Below are positions 15,402-24,000 of a stretch of 64,000 bases of DNA, one piece after another. Position 1 is the stretch's first letter, and every line of letters starts with the position of its first letter. This DNA is from Pantoea allii. Its GTDB lineage: Bacteria > Pseudomonadota > Gammaproteobacteria > Enterobacterales > Enterobacteriaceae. The position numbers and the translations under genes were made by a program. The DNA lies in the NCBI RefSeq assembly GCF_002307475.1, contig NZ_NTMH01000040.1, positions 310,001 to 374,000 of the forward strand. The letters run 5' to 3'. The notes under the pieces are model-generated. The model searched no databases and was not told the DNA's origin. It was given only the letters and a program-made list of their open reading frames with translations.

Positions 15402-15705
15402 GACCACAACTGACCGCTCAGGTTACTGTGAAGCTCACCGCAATCATGGTTGGGAGCAGCATCAGCAGGGGCAGAGCAGGCATGATCGCGGCTATGGCAG
15501 CAAGTGGGATGCGATAAGGGCCCGCGTCCTGCAGCGTGATCGGCATCTCTGCCAGAACTGCCTGAGAAGCGGAAGGCCAACAGCAGCCAAGACCGTTGAC
15601 CACATCGTACCCAAAGCACATGGGGGTACCGATGATGACACCAACCTTGAGGCCCTGTGCTGGCCCTGCCACCGCAGAAAAACCGCAAAAGAAAGGCTTA
15701 AATGA
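15355..15705 (+). CDS. HNH endonuclease (HK97 gp74-like)
   Basis: 116 aa. Zinc-binding CxxC pairs (CQNC, CWPC) surround the catalytic VDHIVPKAHGG motif and HRRK. It sits just upstream of the terminase small subunit, the position of HK97 gp74, which is needed with the terminase for cos cleavage. ATG 15355 has GGAGG upstream and overlaps the previous gene by 47 bp. Also seen: CRKHGC near the N-terminus. Confidence 0.88.
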   Translation: MPALIPRACRKHGCAKTTTDRSGYCEAHRNHGWEQHQQGQSRHDRGYGSKWDAIRARVLQRDRHLCQNCLRSGRPTAAKTVDHIVPKAHGGTDDDTNLEALCWPCHRRKTAKERLK

Positions 15706-15769
15706 GAATCAATATCATCAAAGTGGTTTCAAATGTAACTATCTCACCTCAAATGAGAGCCATTATCAT

Positions 15770-15860
15770 TTATCAGGGGGAGGGCGGGTCGAAAGTTCAC
15801 CCCTCTCGCCTTTAAGGACCGCCGCCTAACCTTTTTCCGCATCGCCGCAGGTTAGAAAAC
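15770..15860. other. Putative cos region
   Basis: A GC-rich, non-coding stretch (GGGGGAGGGCGGG, ACCGCCGCC, CGCATCGCCGCAGG, with CCTAAC/GTTAG dyad arms) lies between the HNH gene and the terminase small subunit, exactly where cos lies in HK97-like phages. The nick positions cannot be read from the sequence. Confidence 0.4.
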
Positions 15861-15906
15861 TTTTTTATGGGCTCCCCCAAGCATCGATTGATAGGAGTTT
15901 TCGATT

Positions 15907-16380
15907 ATGCCAGGACCGCCGAAAACCCCTACCCATCTGCAATTGGTGAGGGGTAACCCTTCGAAACGGGCCGTCAACAAGAACGAGCCTAAACCGCCCT
16001 CTGGGGTACCCACAACTCCGAAGCATTTCAGCAAGCAGGAAAAGTACTGGTTCAAGCGGCTGGGTGACGAACTCGACTGCATGGGCGTAATTACCAAGCT
16101 GGATGGCATGGCGCTGGAACTTCTGATCGGGGCTTATATTGAATGGCGCACACATCGTGATTATCTCGATGAAGAAGGCGAGACGTACACCACCAAAACA
16201 CAGACGGGCGACACGCTGATAAAAGCTCACCCCCGCGTTGCCATGATGGCTGATGCGTGGAAACGGCTCAGGGGCATGATGTCGGAATTCGGTATGACAC
16301 CCGCATCACGCAGCAAAGTGAATACGGGCGGTACCGGAGAGGTTGACCCGTTCGACGAATTTCTTAAAGCGAGAGAATAA
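15907..16380 (+). CDS. Terminase small subunit, P27 family
   Basis: 157 aa. GPPKTPTHLQLVRGNPSKRA at the N-terminus and a C-terminal PRVAMMADAWKRLRGMMSEF segment are typical of P27-type small terminases, which recognise cos/pac DNA and load the motor. It is preceded by TAGGAG. Its TAA overlaps the large subunit ATG by one base. Confidence 0.9.
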   Translation: MPGPPKTPTHLQLVRGNPSKRAVNKNEPKPPSGVPTTPKHFSKQEKYWFKRLGDELDCMGVITKLDGMALELLIGAYIEWRTHRDYLDEEGETYTTKTQTGDTLIKAHPRVAMMADAWKRLRGMMSEFGMTPASRSKVNTGGTGEVDPFDEFLKARE

Positions 16381-18110
16381 TGGCAAAGGTCAGTGACGGA
16401 ATACGCTACGCCGAAAGGGTTGTGGCGGGGGAAATTGTTGCCGGAAAATACGTAAAGCAGGCCTGCACCCGTTTCCTCAATGACCTGAAAGACGGTGAGC
16501 AGCGCAATATCTTTTTCAGTGAGAGCCGTGCGCAGCATATTCTCAACTTTTATAAATTTGTGCCTCACGTCAAAGGCGATCTGGCTGGTAAGCCCATTGA
16601 CCTGATGGACTGGCACATCTTTATTCTGATAAATATTTTTGGCTTCGTAATTCCATTAATCAACGAACAGACGGGAAAGCCGGTTATTAACGAAAAAAAC
16701 CGGCCGGTTATGGTCAGGCGTTACCGTACAGCTTACAACGAGGTAGCGCGTAAAAATGCCAAATCGACAGTTTCTTCCGGCATTGGGCTTTATATGGCAG
16801 GTGCTGATGGCGAAGGTGGCGCAGAGGTTTATTCTGCGGCCACGACTCGCGACCAGGCCCGAATCGTGTTTAACGATGCAGTTAACATGATCAAGCAGTC
16901 AAAAGCCGCCCTGGGCAGGTTGATGGAATTTAACAAGATGGCGATTTTTCAGGAGCGCACAGCTTCCAAATTTGAGCCACTTTCCAGCGATGCCAACAAT
17001 CTCGACGGCCTGAATATTCACTGCGCAATCGTGGATGAACTTCACGCACACCGCACCCGTGCGGTATGGGATGTGCTTGAAACGGCAACCGGCGCACGCT
17101 CACAGCCACTTTTGTTTGCCATCACGACAGCCGGATTTAATAAAGAGGGAATCTGTTACGACACCCGCGACTACGCCACTAAGGTGCTTAACGGTATCGT
17201 TGAGGATGATTCTTTCTTTGCCATCATTTATACGCTGGATGATGAAGACGATCCCTTTGATGAGTCGGTATGGCAGAAGGCCAATCCGGGTCTGGGGGTG
17301 TGCAAACGCTGGGACGATATGCGTCGCCTGGCAAAAAAAGCCAGAGAGCAGGTTTCTGCACGAAATAACTTTCTGACAAAGCACCTCAATATATGGGTCA
17401 CGGCTGAATCCGCGTGGATTGACATGATGAAGTGGGAGGCCTGCCCGCCACTGGCTCCTGAGCATGAGCTTAAAACCTACCCGCTTTGGGTGGGTGTTGA
17501 CCTTGCCAACAAGATTGATATCTGTGCCGCAGTGAAAATCTGGCGTGCGCCAGGCGGTCACGTTCATGCAGACTTTAAATTCTGGCTTCCTGAAGGGCGG
17601 CTGGAGCGTTGTTCTCGTCAGATGGCAGAGCTTTACCGGGACTGGAGCGAAACCGGTGCACTGACGCTAACCGATGGTGACGTTGTGGATCACGCCGTCA
17701 TTAAAGAAGACCTGATTGCCTGGCTAAGCGGCGAAAATCTTCGTGAGGTAGGTTTTGACCCATGGGGAGCCGTTCAGTTCAGCCTCGCGATGCGTGATGA
17801 AGGAGTGCCAATGGTTGAGGTCGCACAGACGGTAAAAAACCTGTCAGAAGCGATGAAAGAAACCGAGGCCATGACCTTTGCCGGAAAAATTCATCATGAC
17901 AATCACCCGGTTATGAACTGGATGATGAGTAACGTCACCGTAAAGCCTGACAGAAACGAGAATATTTTCCCCAACAAGTCCACGCCGGAGGCGAAGATAG
18001 ACGGTCCGGTAGCCATGTTTACAGGACTTAGCCGCCTCATACTGAACGGTGGGGAAGACAAACCCGACTTAACGGGGTTCTTTGATAACCCGATCATGGT
18101 AGGTTTCTGA
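16380..18110 (+). CDS. Terminase large subunit
   Basis: 576 aa, full length. The ATPase part has a Walker-A-like ARKNAKST (about 123-130), Walker B AIVDE (about 216-220) and ITTAGF coupling motif. The C-terminal nuclease carries acidic residues in WVGVDLANKIDICAAV and later segments. It cuts concatemers and pumps DNA into proheads through the portal encoded next. Confidence 0.95.
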   Translation: MAKVSDGIRYAERVVAGEIVAGKYVKQACTRFLNDLKDGEQRNIFFSESRAQHILNFYKFVPHVKGDLAGKPIDLMDWHIFILINIFGFVIPLINEQTGKPVINEKNRPVMVRRYRTAYNEVARKNAKSTVSSGIGLYMAGADGEGGAEVYSAATTRDQARIVFNDAVNMIKQSKAALGRLMEFNKMAIFQERTASKFEPLSSDANNLDGLNIHCAIVDELHAHRTRAVWDVLETATGARSQPLLFAITTAGFNKEGICYDTRDYATKVLNGIVEDDSFFAIIYTLDDEDDPFDESVWQKANPGLGVCKRWDDMRRLAKKAREQVSARNNFLTKHLNIWVTAESAWIDMMKWEACPPLAPEHELKTYPLWVGVDLANKIDICAAVKIWRAPGGHVHADFKFWLPEGRLERCSRQMAELYRDWSETGALTLTDGDVVDHAVIKEDLIAWLSGENLREVGFDPWGAVQFSLAMRDEGVPMVEVAQTVKNLSEAMKETEAMTFAGKIHHDNHPVMNWMMSNVTVKPDRNENIFPNKSTPEAKIDGPVAMFTGLSRLILNGGEDKPDLTGFFDNPIMVGF

Positions 18111-19414
18111 TGAAAAAAAACAGGCATCCGGGGCGCGTTAAAAGTGCGCTCCTGAACTGGCTGGGTGTGCCCATCAGCCTGACTACCGGCACGTTCTGGG
18201 AGGAATGGTGGGGTAAAAGCAGCAGCGGAAAAACGGTTTCCGCAGATAAAGCAATGCGCCTGTCAGCAGTCTGGGCATGCACCCGCCTGCTGAGCGAGTC
18301 AGTTTCCACGCTTCCGCTTAAGGTTTATCAGCGTCAGCCTGACGGATCGCGAGTGCTGGCGCTGGATAACCCCGTATATCAGGTGTTGTGCCGCCGCCCA
18401 AACCTTGAAATGACACCATCGCGATTCATGCTGTCAGTCGTTGCGTCGATATGTTTGCGCGGCAACGCTTTCATTGAGAAAAAGATGATTGGTAAAAAGC
18501 TGGTGTCGCTGGTGCCTCTGCTTCCTCAAAACATGGTCGTAAAAAGGCTCGACAATGGCAGTCTTCAGTACACCTACACGGAAGTGAAAACGCAGCGGGA
18601 GATTCCGGTTCAGAACATTATGCATATCCGTGGGTTTGGCCTGGACGGCGTTTGCGGGCTGATGCCAATGATGACCGGACGGGATGTGATCGGCGCAGCG
18701 ATGTCGGTAGAAGAAGCGGCAGCAAAAATATTTGAAAACGGATTGCAGAGTTCCGGCTTTCTTTCTTCAGATGCCGCCCTGGACGATAAACAGCGTGAAA
18801 GGCTTAGAGGTTATTTAGAGCGATTCATCGGTTCGAAAAACGCCGGAAAGGTGATGGTGCTTGAAGCCGGAATGAAATATCAGGGCGTAACCATCAATCC
18901 TGAAGCTGCTCAGATGCTGGAGTCGCGCTCTTTCAGTATAGAAGAAATCTGTCGATGGTTCCGCGTGCCACCTTTCATGGTCGGGCATACCACCAAGCAG
19001 AGTAGCTGGGCTTCAAGCGTTGAGGGGATGAACCTGCTGTTCCTAACCAACACGCTTCGCCCGCTGCTGGTCAACATTGAGCAGGAGATATCACGCTGTC
19101 TGCTCGACGGCAGCGACGATGTGTTTGCTGAATTCTCTGTTGAAGGGTTGCTCCGGGCAGACACGGCAGGCCGCTCGGCGTACTACACCACCGCGCTACA
19201 GAATGGCTGGATGTCGCGTAACGATGTGCGCCGTCTGGAAAATCTTCCACCGATTGAGGGTGGCGATATCTACACCGTGCAGCTTAACCTCACACCGCTG
19301 GATCAGTTACGTGAAAACAACGCTGGTGTTCAGGCCAGTAACCTGATGAAGCTTCACGCTTTCCTCTTCCCGGATATTCCACCGGAACATTCACCGCTTA
19401 AAAAAGCGGCTTAG
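18110..19414 (+). CDS. HK97-type portal protein
   Basis: 434 aa. It contains the portal family core: SAVWACTRLLSESVSTLPLK, MHIRGFGLDG and FRVPPFMVGH, then NTLRPLLVNIEQEI. Twelve copies form the portal ring at one capsid vertex. It begins in a one-base overlap with the terminase stop. Confidence 0.95.
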   Translation: MKKNRHPGRVKSALLNWLGVPISLTTGTFWEEWWGKSSSGKTVSADKAMRLSAVWACTRLLSESVSTLPLKVYQRQPDGSRVLALDNPVYQVLCRRPNLEMTPSRFMLSVVASICLRGNAFIEKKMIGKKLVSLVPLLPQNMVVKRLDNGSLQYTYTEVKTQREIPVQNIMHIRGFGLDGVCGLMPMMTGRDVIGAAMSVEEAAAKIFENGLQSSGFLSSDAALDDKQRERLRGYLERFIGSKNAGKVMVLEAGMKYQGVTINPEAAQMLESRSFSIEEICRWFRVPPFMVGHTTKQSSWASSVEGMNLLFLTNTLRPLLVNIEQEISRCLLDGSDDVFAEFSVEGLLRADTAGRSAYYTTALQNGWMSRNDVRRLENLPPIEGGDIYTVQLNLTPLDQLRENNAGVQASNLMKLHAFLFPDIPPEHSPLKKAA

Positions 19415-19425
19415 GAGAACCCCAG

Positions 19426-20187
19426 ATGACGATTAAAACGCTTCCGGTTGCACCGGAGGGGCGTCCTTTTGCACGTCAGAATACAGAGCTTCCCACAGCA
19501 GCCTTTGAACGGTGGGACGGTGGCATTCGTGCAGCGGGCCAGTCTGGTGATAACACGATCTCCATTCTGGACACCATTGGCGAGGACTGGTTTGGCGATG
19601 GCGTTACGGCCAGCCGGATTTCCGGTGCGCTGAGAAGCATTGGCGGCGGTGATGTGACGGTTAACATCAACTCTCCAGGCGGTGACATGTGGGAAGGGCT
19701 GGCTATCTATAACCTTCTTGTCACCTATGAAGGCAAGGTCACTGTCAAGGTGCTGGGCATTGCGGCCTCAGCGGCGTCAATAATCGCAATGGCTGGTGAT
19801 GAGATTCAGATGGGGCGAGGTGCGTTCCTGATGATCCACAACTGCTGGACGATTGCAGCCGGAAACCGCAACGACTTTCGCGCTTATGCGGACTCGCTTG
19901 AGCCTTTTGATAAGGCAATGGCAGATATTTACGCCGCCCGCTCCGGGCTGAAGCTGAGCGAAGTACAAACCCTGATGGATAACGAATCCTTTATTTCCGG
20001 CAGCGATGCTATTGATAAAGGTTTTGCTGATTCACTGCTGTCAGCCGATGAAATTACCAGCGACGACGAAAGCCCCGCCGCCGCGCTGAGAAAAATTGAT
20101 GCTTTTCTGGCTAAGGGCGGGATGCCCCGCTCTGAGCGCCGGAAGCACCTCAAGGCTTTAGGTGGCAAGCCGGGCGCTGCCACCTAA
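19426..20187 (+). CDS. ClpP-like prohead maturation protease
   Basis: 253 aa, S14 fold. Oxyanion segment NINSPGGDMWEG, nucleophile Ser115 (GIAASAAS), His138 (FLMIHN) and a likely Asp185 (MDNESFIS). It trims the capsid delta domain during head maturation. HK97 itself uses an unrelated U35 protease, so this is a common module swap. The reading frame continues for 28 further sense codons after the TAA at 20185-20187, ending at 20274, so the C-terminus may be truncated by a nonsense mutation. Confidence 0.9.
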   Translation: MTIKTLPVAPEGRPFARQNTELPTAAFERWDGGIRAAGQSGDNTISILDTIGEDWFGDGVTASRISGALRSIGGGDVTVNINSPGGDMWEGLAIYNLLVTYEGKVTVKVLGIAASAASIIAMAGDEIQMGRGAFLMIHNCWTIAAGNRNDFRAYADSLEPFDKAMADIYAARSGLKLSEVQTLMDNESFISGSDAIDKGFADSLLSADEITSDDESPAAALRKIDAFLAKGGMPRSERRKHLKALGGKPGAAT

Positions 20188-20274
20188 GAGAACGACAAGC
20201 CGGGCGCTGTCGATGAAATCCACCCTGAAGCACTTAACTCACTCAAAAACGCGCTGGCTTCGCTCGGCGAATAA
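20188..20274 (+). pseudogene. In-frame continuation of the protease after a TAA stop
   Basis: 28 sense codons in phase with the protease ORF (ENDKPGAVDEIHPEAL, then NSLKNALASLGE) followed by TAA and then the capsid gene's ribosome site. A 13-bp repeat AAGCCGGGCGCTG occurs both just before and just after the stop (GGKPGAAT, NDKPGAV). It looks like a natural C-terminal tail disconnected by a stop codon. Confidence 0.5.
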
Positions 20275-20283
20275 GGAAAAAGC

Positions 20284-21492
20284 ATGTCTGATGTAAACGA
20301 TCTGTTGACGAAAGTCTCAAACAAGCTGGAAAAAGTGTCTGCTGAATTCAGCCAGAAAGCCGAAAGTGCACTGAATGAAGCGAAAAACTCAGGTCAGCTT
20401 TCTACCGAAACCAAAGCTGCTGTGGATAAAATCGCACTTGAGCATAATGCGCTCAATGATGCGTTTAAAACCCTGAAATCTTCTGTAGGCGAACTGGAAC
20501 AGCACGTAGCCAGTATGCCGCTTAACGCAGCTAAAGAAGTGATCCAGTCCGTGGGACAGCAGTTTGTATCTGCTGAGGCCATGAAGGATATTCGCTCCAG
20601 CCTGGAAGGCAGCAAGCGCATTTCGGTTCCGGTAAAAGCTGCGCTGACAACCGTTGACGTACCGGGCCAGATTGTGGCGCCACAGCGTCTGCCAGGTATC
20701 GATACCGCACCGAAACAGCGACTGTTCATCCGCGACCTGATTGCGCCGGGCCGCACGCAGTCCAACACTATTTATTACGTGAAACAGACCGGATTCACGA
20801 ATAACGCGGCCGTAGTGCCGGAAAACACCACCAAGCCCTACAGCGATATCAAATTTGCTGAAGAAACTACGCCGGTTCGCACCATTGCGCATATGTTCAA
20901 GGCGTCAAAGCAGATTCTGGACGACTTTGCACAGCTTCAGTCAACTGTGGATGCCGAAATGCGCTACGGCCTTCAGTATGTCGAAGAACAGGAAATTCTG
21001 TTCGGTGACGGTACCGGCGCACACCTGAAAGGCATCATCCCGCAGGCGGTGACTTTCAAACAGGCCTTTGCCGTAAAAAAACAGACCAGCATCGACGTTC
21101 TGCGTCTTGCCATGCTTCAGGCGCAGCTTGCCCGCTTCCCGGCAACCGGTCACGTCCTGCATTTTACCGACTGGGCTGGCATTGAACTGAGCAAAGACGA
21201 TCTGGGCCGCTACATCCTGGCTAACCCGGCTCAGCTTACCTCGCCAACGTTGTGGGGTCTGCCAGTTGTGGCGACCGAGGCCGCGCAATTCCTGGGCAAG
21301 TTTCTGACAGGTGCCTTTAATGCAGGTGCGCAGCTCTTTGATCGTGAAGACGCAAACGTAGTGGTTTCCAGCGAAAACCAGGACGACTTTGAGAAAAACA
21401 TGATCACCATCCGTTGCGAGGAGCGCCTTGCTCTGGCGGTGTATCGTCCTGAAGCGTTTGTCTGGGGTAGCCTGAGCGGTTCAGGTAGCTGA
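20284..21492 (+). CDS. HK97-fold major capsid protein
   Basis: 402 aa. Residues 1 to about 115 are a helical scaffolding (delta) domain that is probably cleaved. The mature part aligns well with HK97 gp5 in the E-loop (FTNNAAVVPENTTKPYSDIK) and in the C-terminal KNMITIRCEERLALAVYRP. Residues equivalent to the HK97 cross-linking trio are present: Lys184, Asn372 and Glu379, with N-to-E spacing of 7 as in HK97. Confidence 0.95.
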   Translation: MSDVNDLLTKVSNKLEKVSAEFSQKAESALNEAKNSGQLSTETKAAVDKIALEHNALNDAFKTLKSSVGELEQHVASMPLNAAKEVIQSVGQQFVSAEAMKDIRSSLEGSKRISVPVKAALTTVDVPGQIVAPQRLPGIDTAPKQRLFIRDLIAPGRTQSNTIYYVKQTGFTNNAAVVPENTTKPYSDIKFAEETTPVRTIAHMFKASKQILDDFAQLQSTVDAEMRYGLQYVEEQEILFGDGTGAHLKGIIPQAVTFKQAFAVKKQTSIDVLRLAMLQAQLARFPATGHVLHFTDWAGIELSKDDLGRYILANPAQLTSPTLWGLPVVATEAAQFLGKFLTGAFNAGAQLFDREDANVVVSSENQDDFEKNMITIRCEERLALAVYRPEAFVWGSLSGSGS

Positions 21493-21499
21493 TATCAAC

Positions 21500-21520
21500 G
21501 CGGCCTCCGGGCCGCTTTTT
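21500..21520 (+). terminator. Terminator-like hairpin after capsid gene
   Basis: GCGGCC, loop TCCG, GGCCGC, T5. One of several hairpins inside the late operon. Confidence 0.65.
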
Positions 21521-21533
21521 AACGGATTCAGCC

Positions 21534-21863
21534 ATGATTGTTTCAATCGATACCGTCAGGGAGCATTGCCGTATTGATACTGACGATACCAGCGAAGATT
21601 CGCTGCTGACCATCTATATCGGTGCTGCAAAACGTCACATTGAACGGTGGACACGCCGTAATATTTACGAAACCAACGCCGACCCTGGATTTTCCACCGA
21701 CGAAAACGGCCTTCTTCTTGATGATGATATCCGGCTGGTGGTGCTGCTTCTTGTCGGTCACTGGTACGAAAACCGTGAGGCCAGCGTGACGGGTGTTTCG
21801 GTGTCAACGCTGCCTCTGGCGGTTGAATCACTGCTTCAGCCATACCGCATCTACGGTCTGTAG
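21534..21863 (+). CDS. Head-tail connector, HK97 gp6-like
   Basis: 109 aa. VREHCRIDTDDTSEDSLLTI, then YIGAAKRHIERWTRR, is the signature of the gp6-like adaptor family, which forms a ring below the portal. The C-terminus LPLAVESLLQPYR is also conserved. Gene order after capsid is as expected. Confidence 0.88.
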   Translation: MIVSIDTVREHCRIDTDDTSEDSLLTIYIGAAKRHIERWTRRNIYETNADPGFSTDENGLLLDDDIRLVVLLLVGHWYENREASVTGVSVSTLPLAVESLLQPYRIYGL

Positions 21864-21871
21864 GGGGGATT

Positions 21872-22210
21872 ATGCAGGCAGGCCGGTTAAGGGACCGCGT
21901 AACAATTCAGAACTTCACAACATCACGCTCACTGTCCGGGCAACCGCAGAAATTGTGGATTGATGTTGCAACGGTCAGGGCAGAGGTAAAGGGTATCAGC
22001 GGGCGGGAAATGATGACCGCCGATGCCGAAAGGGCAGAATCCACGATCAGGGTCTGGATGCGCTATCGCAGCGATATCACAGCAGCATCAAGGATTTTAT
22101 GTCTGACGGGGCCATTTAAAGGAAAGGTCCTGAACGTTTCAGGTCCACCAATCCCAGACAGCAAGGGTGTCAGGCTGGAAATTTTGTGTAAGCAGGGAGT
22201 TGAACCATGA
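21872..22210 (+). CDS. Head closure / head-tail joining protein
   Basis: 112 aa. RLRDRVTIQNFTTSRSLSGQ and a beta-rich remainder match the Phage_H_T_join (SPP1 gp16-like) family, which seals the head after packaging. The ATG follows GGGGG. The stop overlaps the next gene. Confidence 0.85.
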   Translation: MQAGRLRDRVTIQNFTTSRSLSGQPQKLWIDVATVRAEVKGISGREMMTADAERAESTIRVWMRYRSDITAASRILCLTGPFKGKVLNVSGPPIPDSKGVRLEILCKQGVEP

Positions 22211-22653
22211 TCGACACGCGACTCGACTTTTCCGGCCTTATTGACCTGTCAGATGACCTGAATACGCTCAGTAAAGCCGAAAATCGTAAAGTTCTTCGTG
22301 ACGCGACACGCGCCGCCGCCACGGTGGTCCGTGACGAAGCCAAAAAGCGCGCCCCACGCAAAACCGGTCGGCTGGCCCGTAATATCGTTGTGGCCACGCT
22401 CCGGGAGCGCGATGGCGGTATTGCTTCTGGTGTACATGTGCGCGGCACTAACCCGGTTACGGGTAAAAGTGACGGTAAGATGAAAACGGGTGACCGCAAT
22501 AATGCTTATTACTGGCGCTTTCTGGAACTGGGCACGTCAAAGATGCCGCCTGTGCCGTTTCTGCGCCCGGCCTATGACGCCCGACAGGAAGATGCGGCGA
22601 AAGCGGCCTTTGAGGTGGCGAACCGGTCAATCGATAAGGTGCTGGCAAAATGA
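22207..22653 (+). CDS. HK97 gp10-like tail-completion protein
   Basis: 148 aa. Helical N-terminus, then AKKRAPRKTGRLARNIVV, then YYWRFLELGTSKMPPVPFLR, the hallmark of the HK97 gp10 family. It acts at the head-tail interface or in tail completion. The start and stop both overlap neighbouring genes by 4 bases, so translation is coupled. Confidence 0.9.
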   Translation: MIDTRLDFSGLIDLSDDLNTLSKAENRKVLRDATRAAATVVRDEAKKRAPRKTGRLARNIVVATLRERDGGIASGVHVRGTNPVTGKSDGKMKTGDRNNAYYWRFLELGTSKMPPVPFLRPAYDARQEDAAKAAFEVANRSIDKVLAK

Positions 22654-22997
22654 AAGAGGCAGACGTTTACCCGCTGCTGGCTGGTATAGCAGGTGGCAGG
22701 GTTTATCCCTACGTTGTGCCACTCAATCCGCAGGGCGAACCGACAGTCACCGCGCCGTGGGTGGTTTTTTCCATCATCACTGAAGTTTCAGCGGATGTGC
22801 TGTGCGGTCCGGCAGAGAAAACCGCTTCGCTTCAGGTGGATGTTTACGCCAGCAGTATCGATGAGGCCAGGCTAATTCGTGAAGAGGTCCGCAGTGCGCT
22901 TGAGCCGCTCGGTTACAGCGACATGAGCGACACTAACGGCTACGAGCCGGACACGGCACTTTACCGCGCCATGCTCGACGTGCGCATTATCAACTGA
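22650..22997 (+). CDS. DUF3168 tail-terminator-like protein
   Basis: 115 aa. VYPLLAGIAGGRVYPYVVP, then PWVVFSIIT, and a C-terminal YRAMLDVRI fit the DUF3168/gpU-like tail-terminator fold, which caps the tail tube at the head-proximal end. Position before the tail tube gene agrees. Confidence 0.8.
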   Translation: MKEADVYPLLAGIAGGRVYPYVVPLNPQGEPTVTAPWVVFSIITEVSADVLCGPAEKTASLQVDVYASSIDEARLIREEVRSALEPLGYSDMSDTNGYEPDTALYRAMLDVRIIN

Positions 22998-23015
22998 TCC
23001 ACACCAAATCACCAT

Positions 23016-23037
23016 GCCACCTTCGGGTGGCTTTTTT
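23016..23037 (+). terminator. Terminator-like hairpin before tail tube gene
   Basis: GCCACC, loop TTCG, GGTGGC, T6. The tail tube gene's GGAG ribosome site follows closely. Confidence 0.65.
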
Positions 23038-23052
23038 ATTTTGGAGAAAAGC

Positions 23053-23508
23053 ATGTCCAGTAAGTATGAAAAAACGAAGGGGATGACCTTTGGCGTGTCA
23101 TCTGGCCCGGTGACGGTTGCCAATCCAGTCAATGCGCAGTGGCTGGAAGCCGCCTGTGCGACGAAGGAGATCACCTACACGGGCGGTCAGAAGTCAGATA
23201 TTGACGTGACCACGCTCTGCTCGACCGAGCAGGAGCAGACTAACGGCCTGGCTGCACCGGCTGAAATGTCCATTTCCCGTAACTGGGTGGGCGATGAAGA
23301 GGCGCAGATGTCACTCCAGACCGCCTATGAAAACGACGAACTCCGCGCCCTGCGGATTCTGTTCCCGTCCGGTAACGGCTTTTACGTACTGGTTGAGGTC
23401 CGTCAGAGTTCCTGGACGGCGGGCACATCGGCGGTGGTCAGTGCGACCTATTCCCTGCGTGTGAAAGGCAAGCCGGTTCCGATCAAGGCCAGTCAGCCCG
23501 GTTCTTAA
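23053..23508 (+). CDS. Major tail tube protein
   Basis: 151 aa, beta-rich. A central KEITYTGGQKSDIDVTTLCS segment and C-terminal ATYSLRVKGKPVPIK are typical of siphovirus tail tube proteins. ATG 23053 is chosen because it follows TTGGAG after the terminator hairpin; an earlier in-frame start would lie inside the hairpin. Hexameric rings stack to form the tail tube around the tape measure. Confidence 0.85.
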   Translation: MSSKYEKTKGMTFGVSSGPVTVANPVNAQWLEAACATKEITYTGGQKSDIDVTTLCSTEQEQTNGLAAPAEMSISRNWVGDEEAQMSLQTAYENDELRALRILFPSGNGFYVLVEVRQSSWTAGTSAVVSATYSLRVKGKPVPIKASQPGS

Positions 23509-23519
23509 TTTCCACTGAT

Positions 23520-23537
23520 GCGCCTGCGGGCGCTTTT
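23520..23537 (+). terminator. Weak terminator-like hairpin after tail tube gene
   Basis: GCGCC, loop TGCG, GGCGC, T4. Short stem and tail, so it would be a weak terminator. Confidence 0.45.
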
Positions 23538-23578
23538 CATCTTTTATATATGGCATCGACGCCAGCAGGAATTATGAA

Positions 23579-23989
23579 ATGTCCAAAACAGCACAGAACA
23601 AAGCATCACCGGCTTCACTTCGCGCTCTGGCGCTTGCTCCATCGTCCGGTTTCCGTACTGCCAGCGTCACCGTGCCAGAATGGCAGGGTGTGCGTGTAAA
23701 CATCCGCGAACCCTCGTCACAGGCGTGGCTTGAGTGGGAATCCGTCATTCGCCCTGCTCTTAAAGAAGGCGAAGAAGAAGACGCGCTGACTCCGGCGCAG
23801 ATCGCACACCGCAACATCAAAGCCGATGTGATGCTGTTTATTGACGTGGTCCTGGATGAAGACATGATGCCGGTATTCCTGCCTGAAGACCGTGAGCAGG
23901 TTCAGGGCATTTACGGTCCCGTTCATGCCCGCCTTCTGAAGCAGGCCCTTCAGCTCAGCACGTCACAGGCAGACGCAGAAGCAAAGTAA
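23579..23989 (+). CDS. Tail assembly chaperone (gpG-like)
   Basis: 136 aa, helical and acidic. It lies between the tail tube and tape measure genes, the invariant position of G/GT chaperones. The next ORF (24001-24285) is in the -1 frame, has no ribosome site of its own and remains open back into this gene. It is therefore probably made as a G-T fusion by -1 frameshifting, perhaps at GCA-AAG just before the TAA. Confidence 0.8.
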   Translation: MSKTAQNKASPASLRALALAPSSGFRTASVTVPEWQGVRVNIREPSSQAWLEWESVIRPALKEGEEEDALTPAQIAHRNIKADVMLFIDVVLDEDMMPVFLPEDREQVQGIYGPVHARLLKQALQLSTSQADAEAK

Positions 23990-24000
23990 AATCGCCCGGC

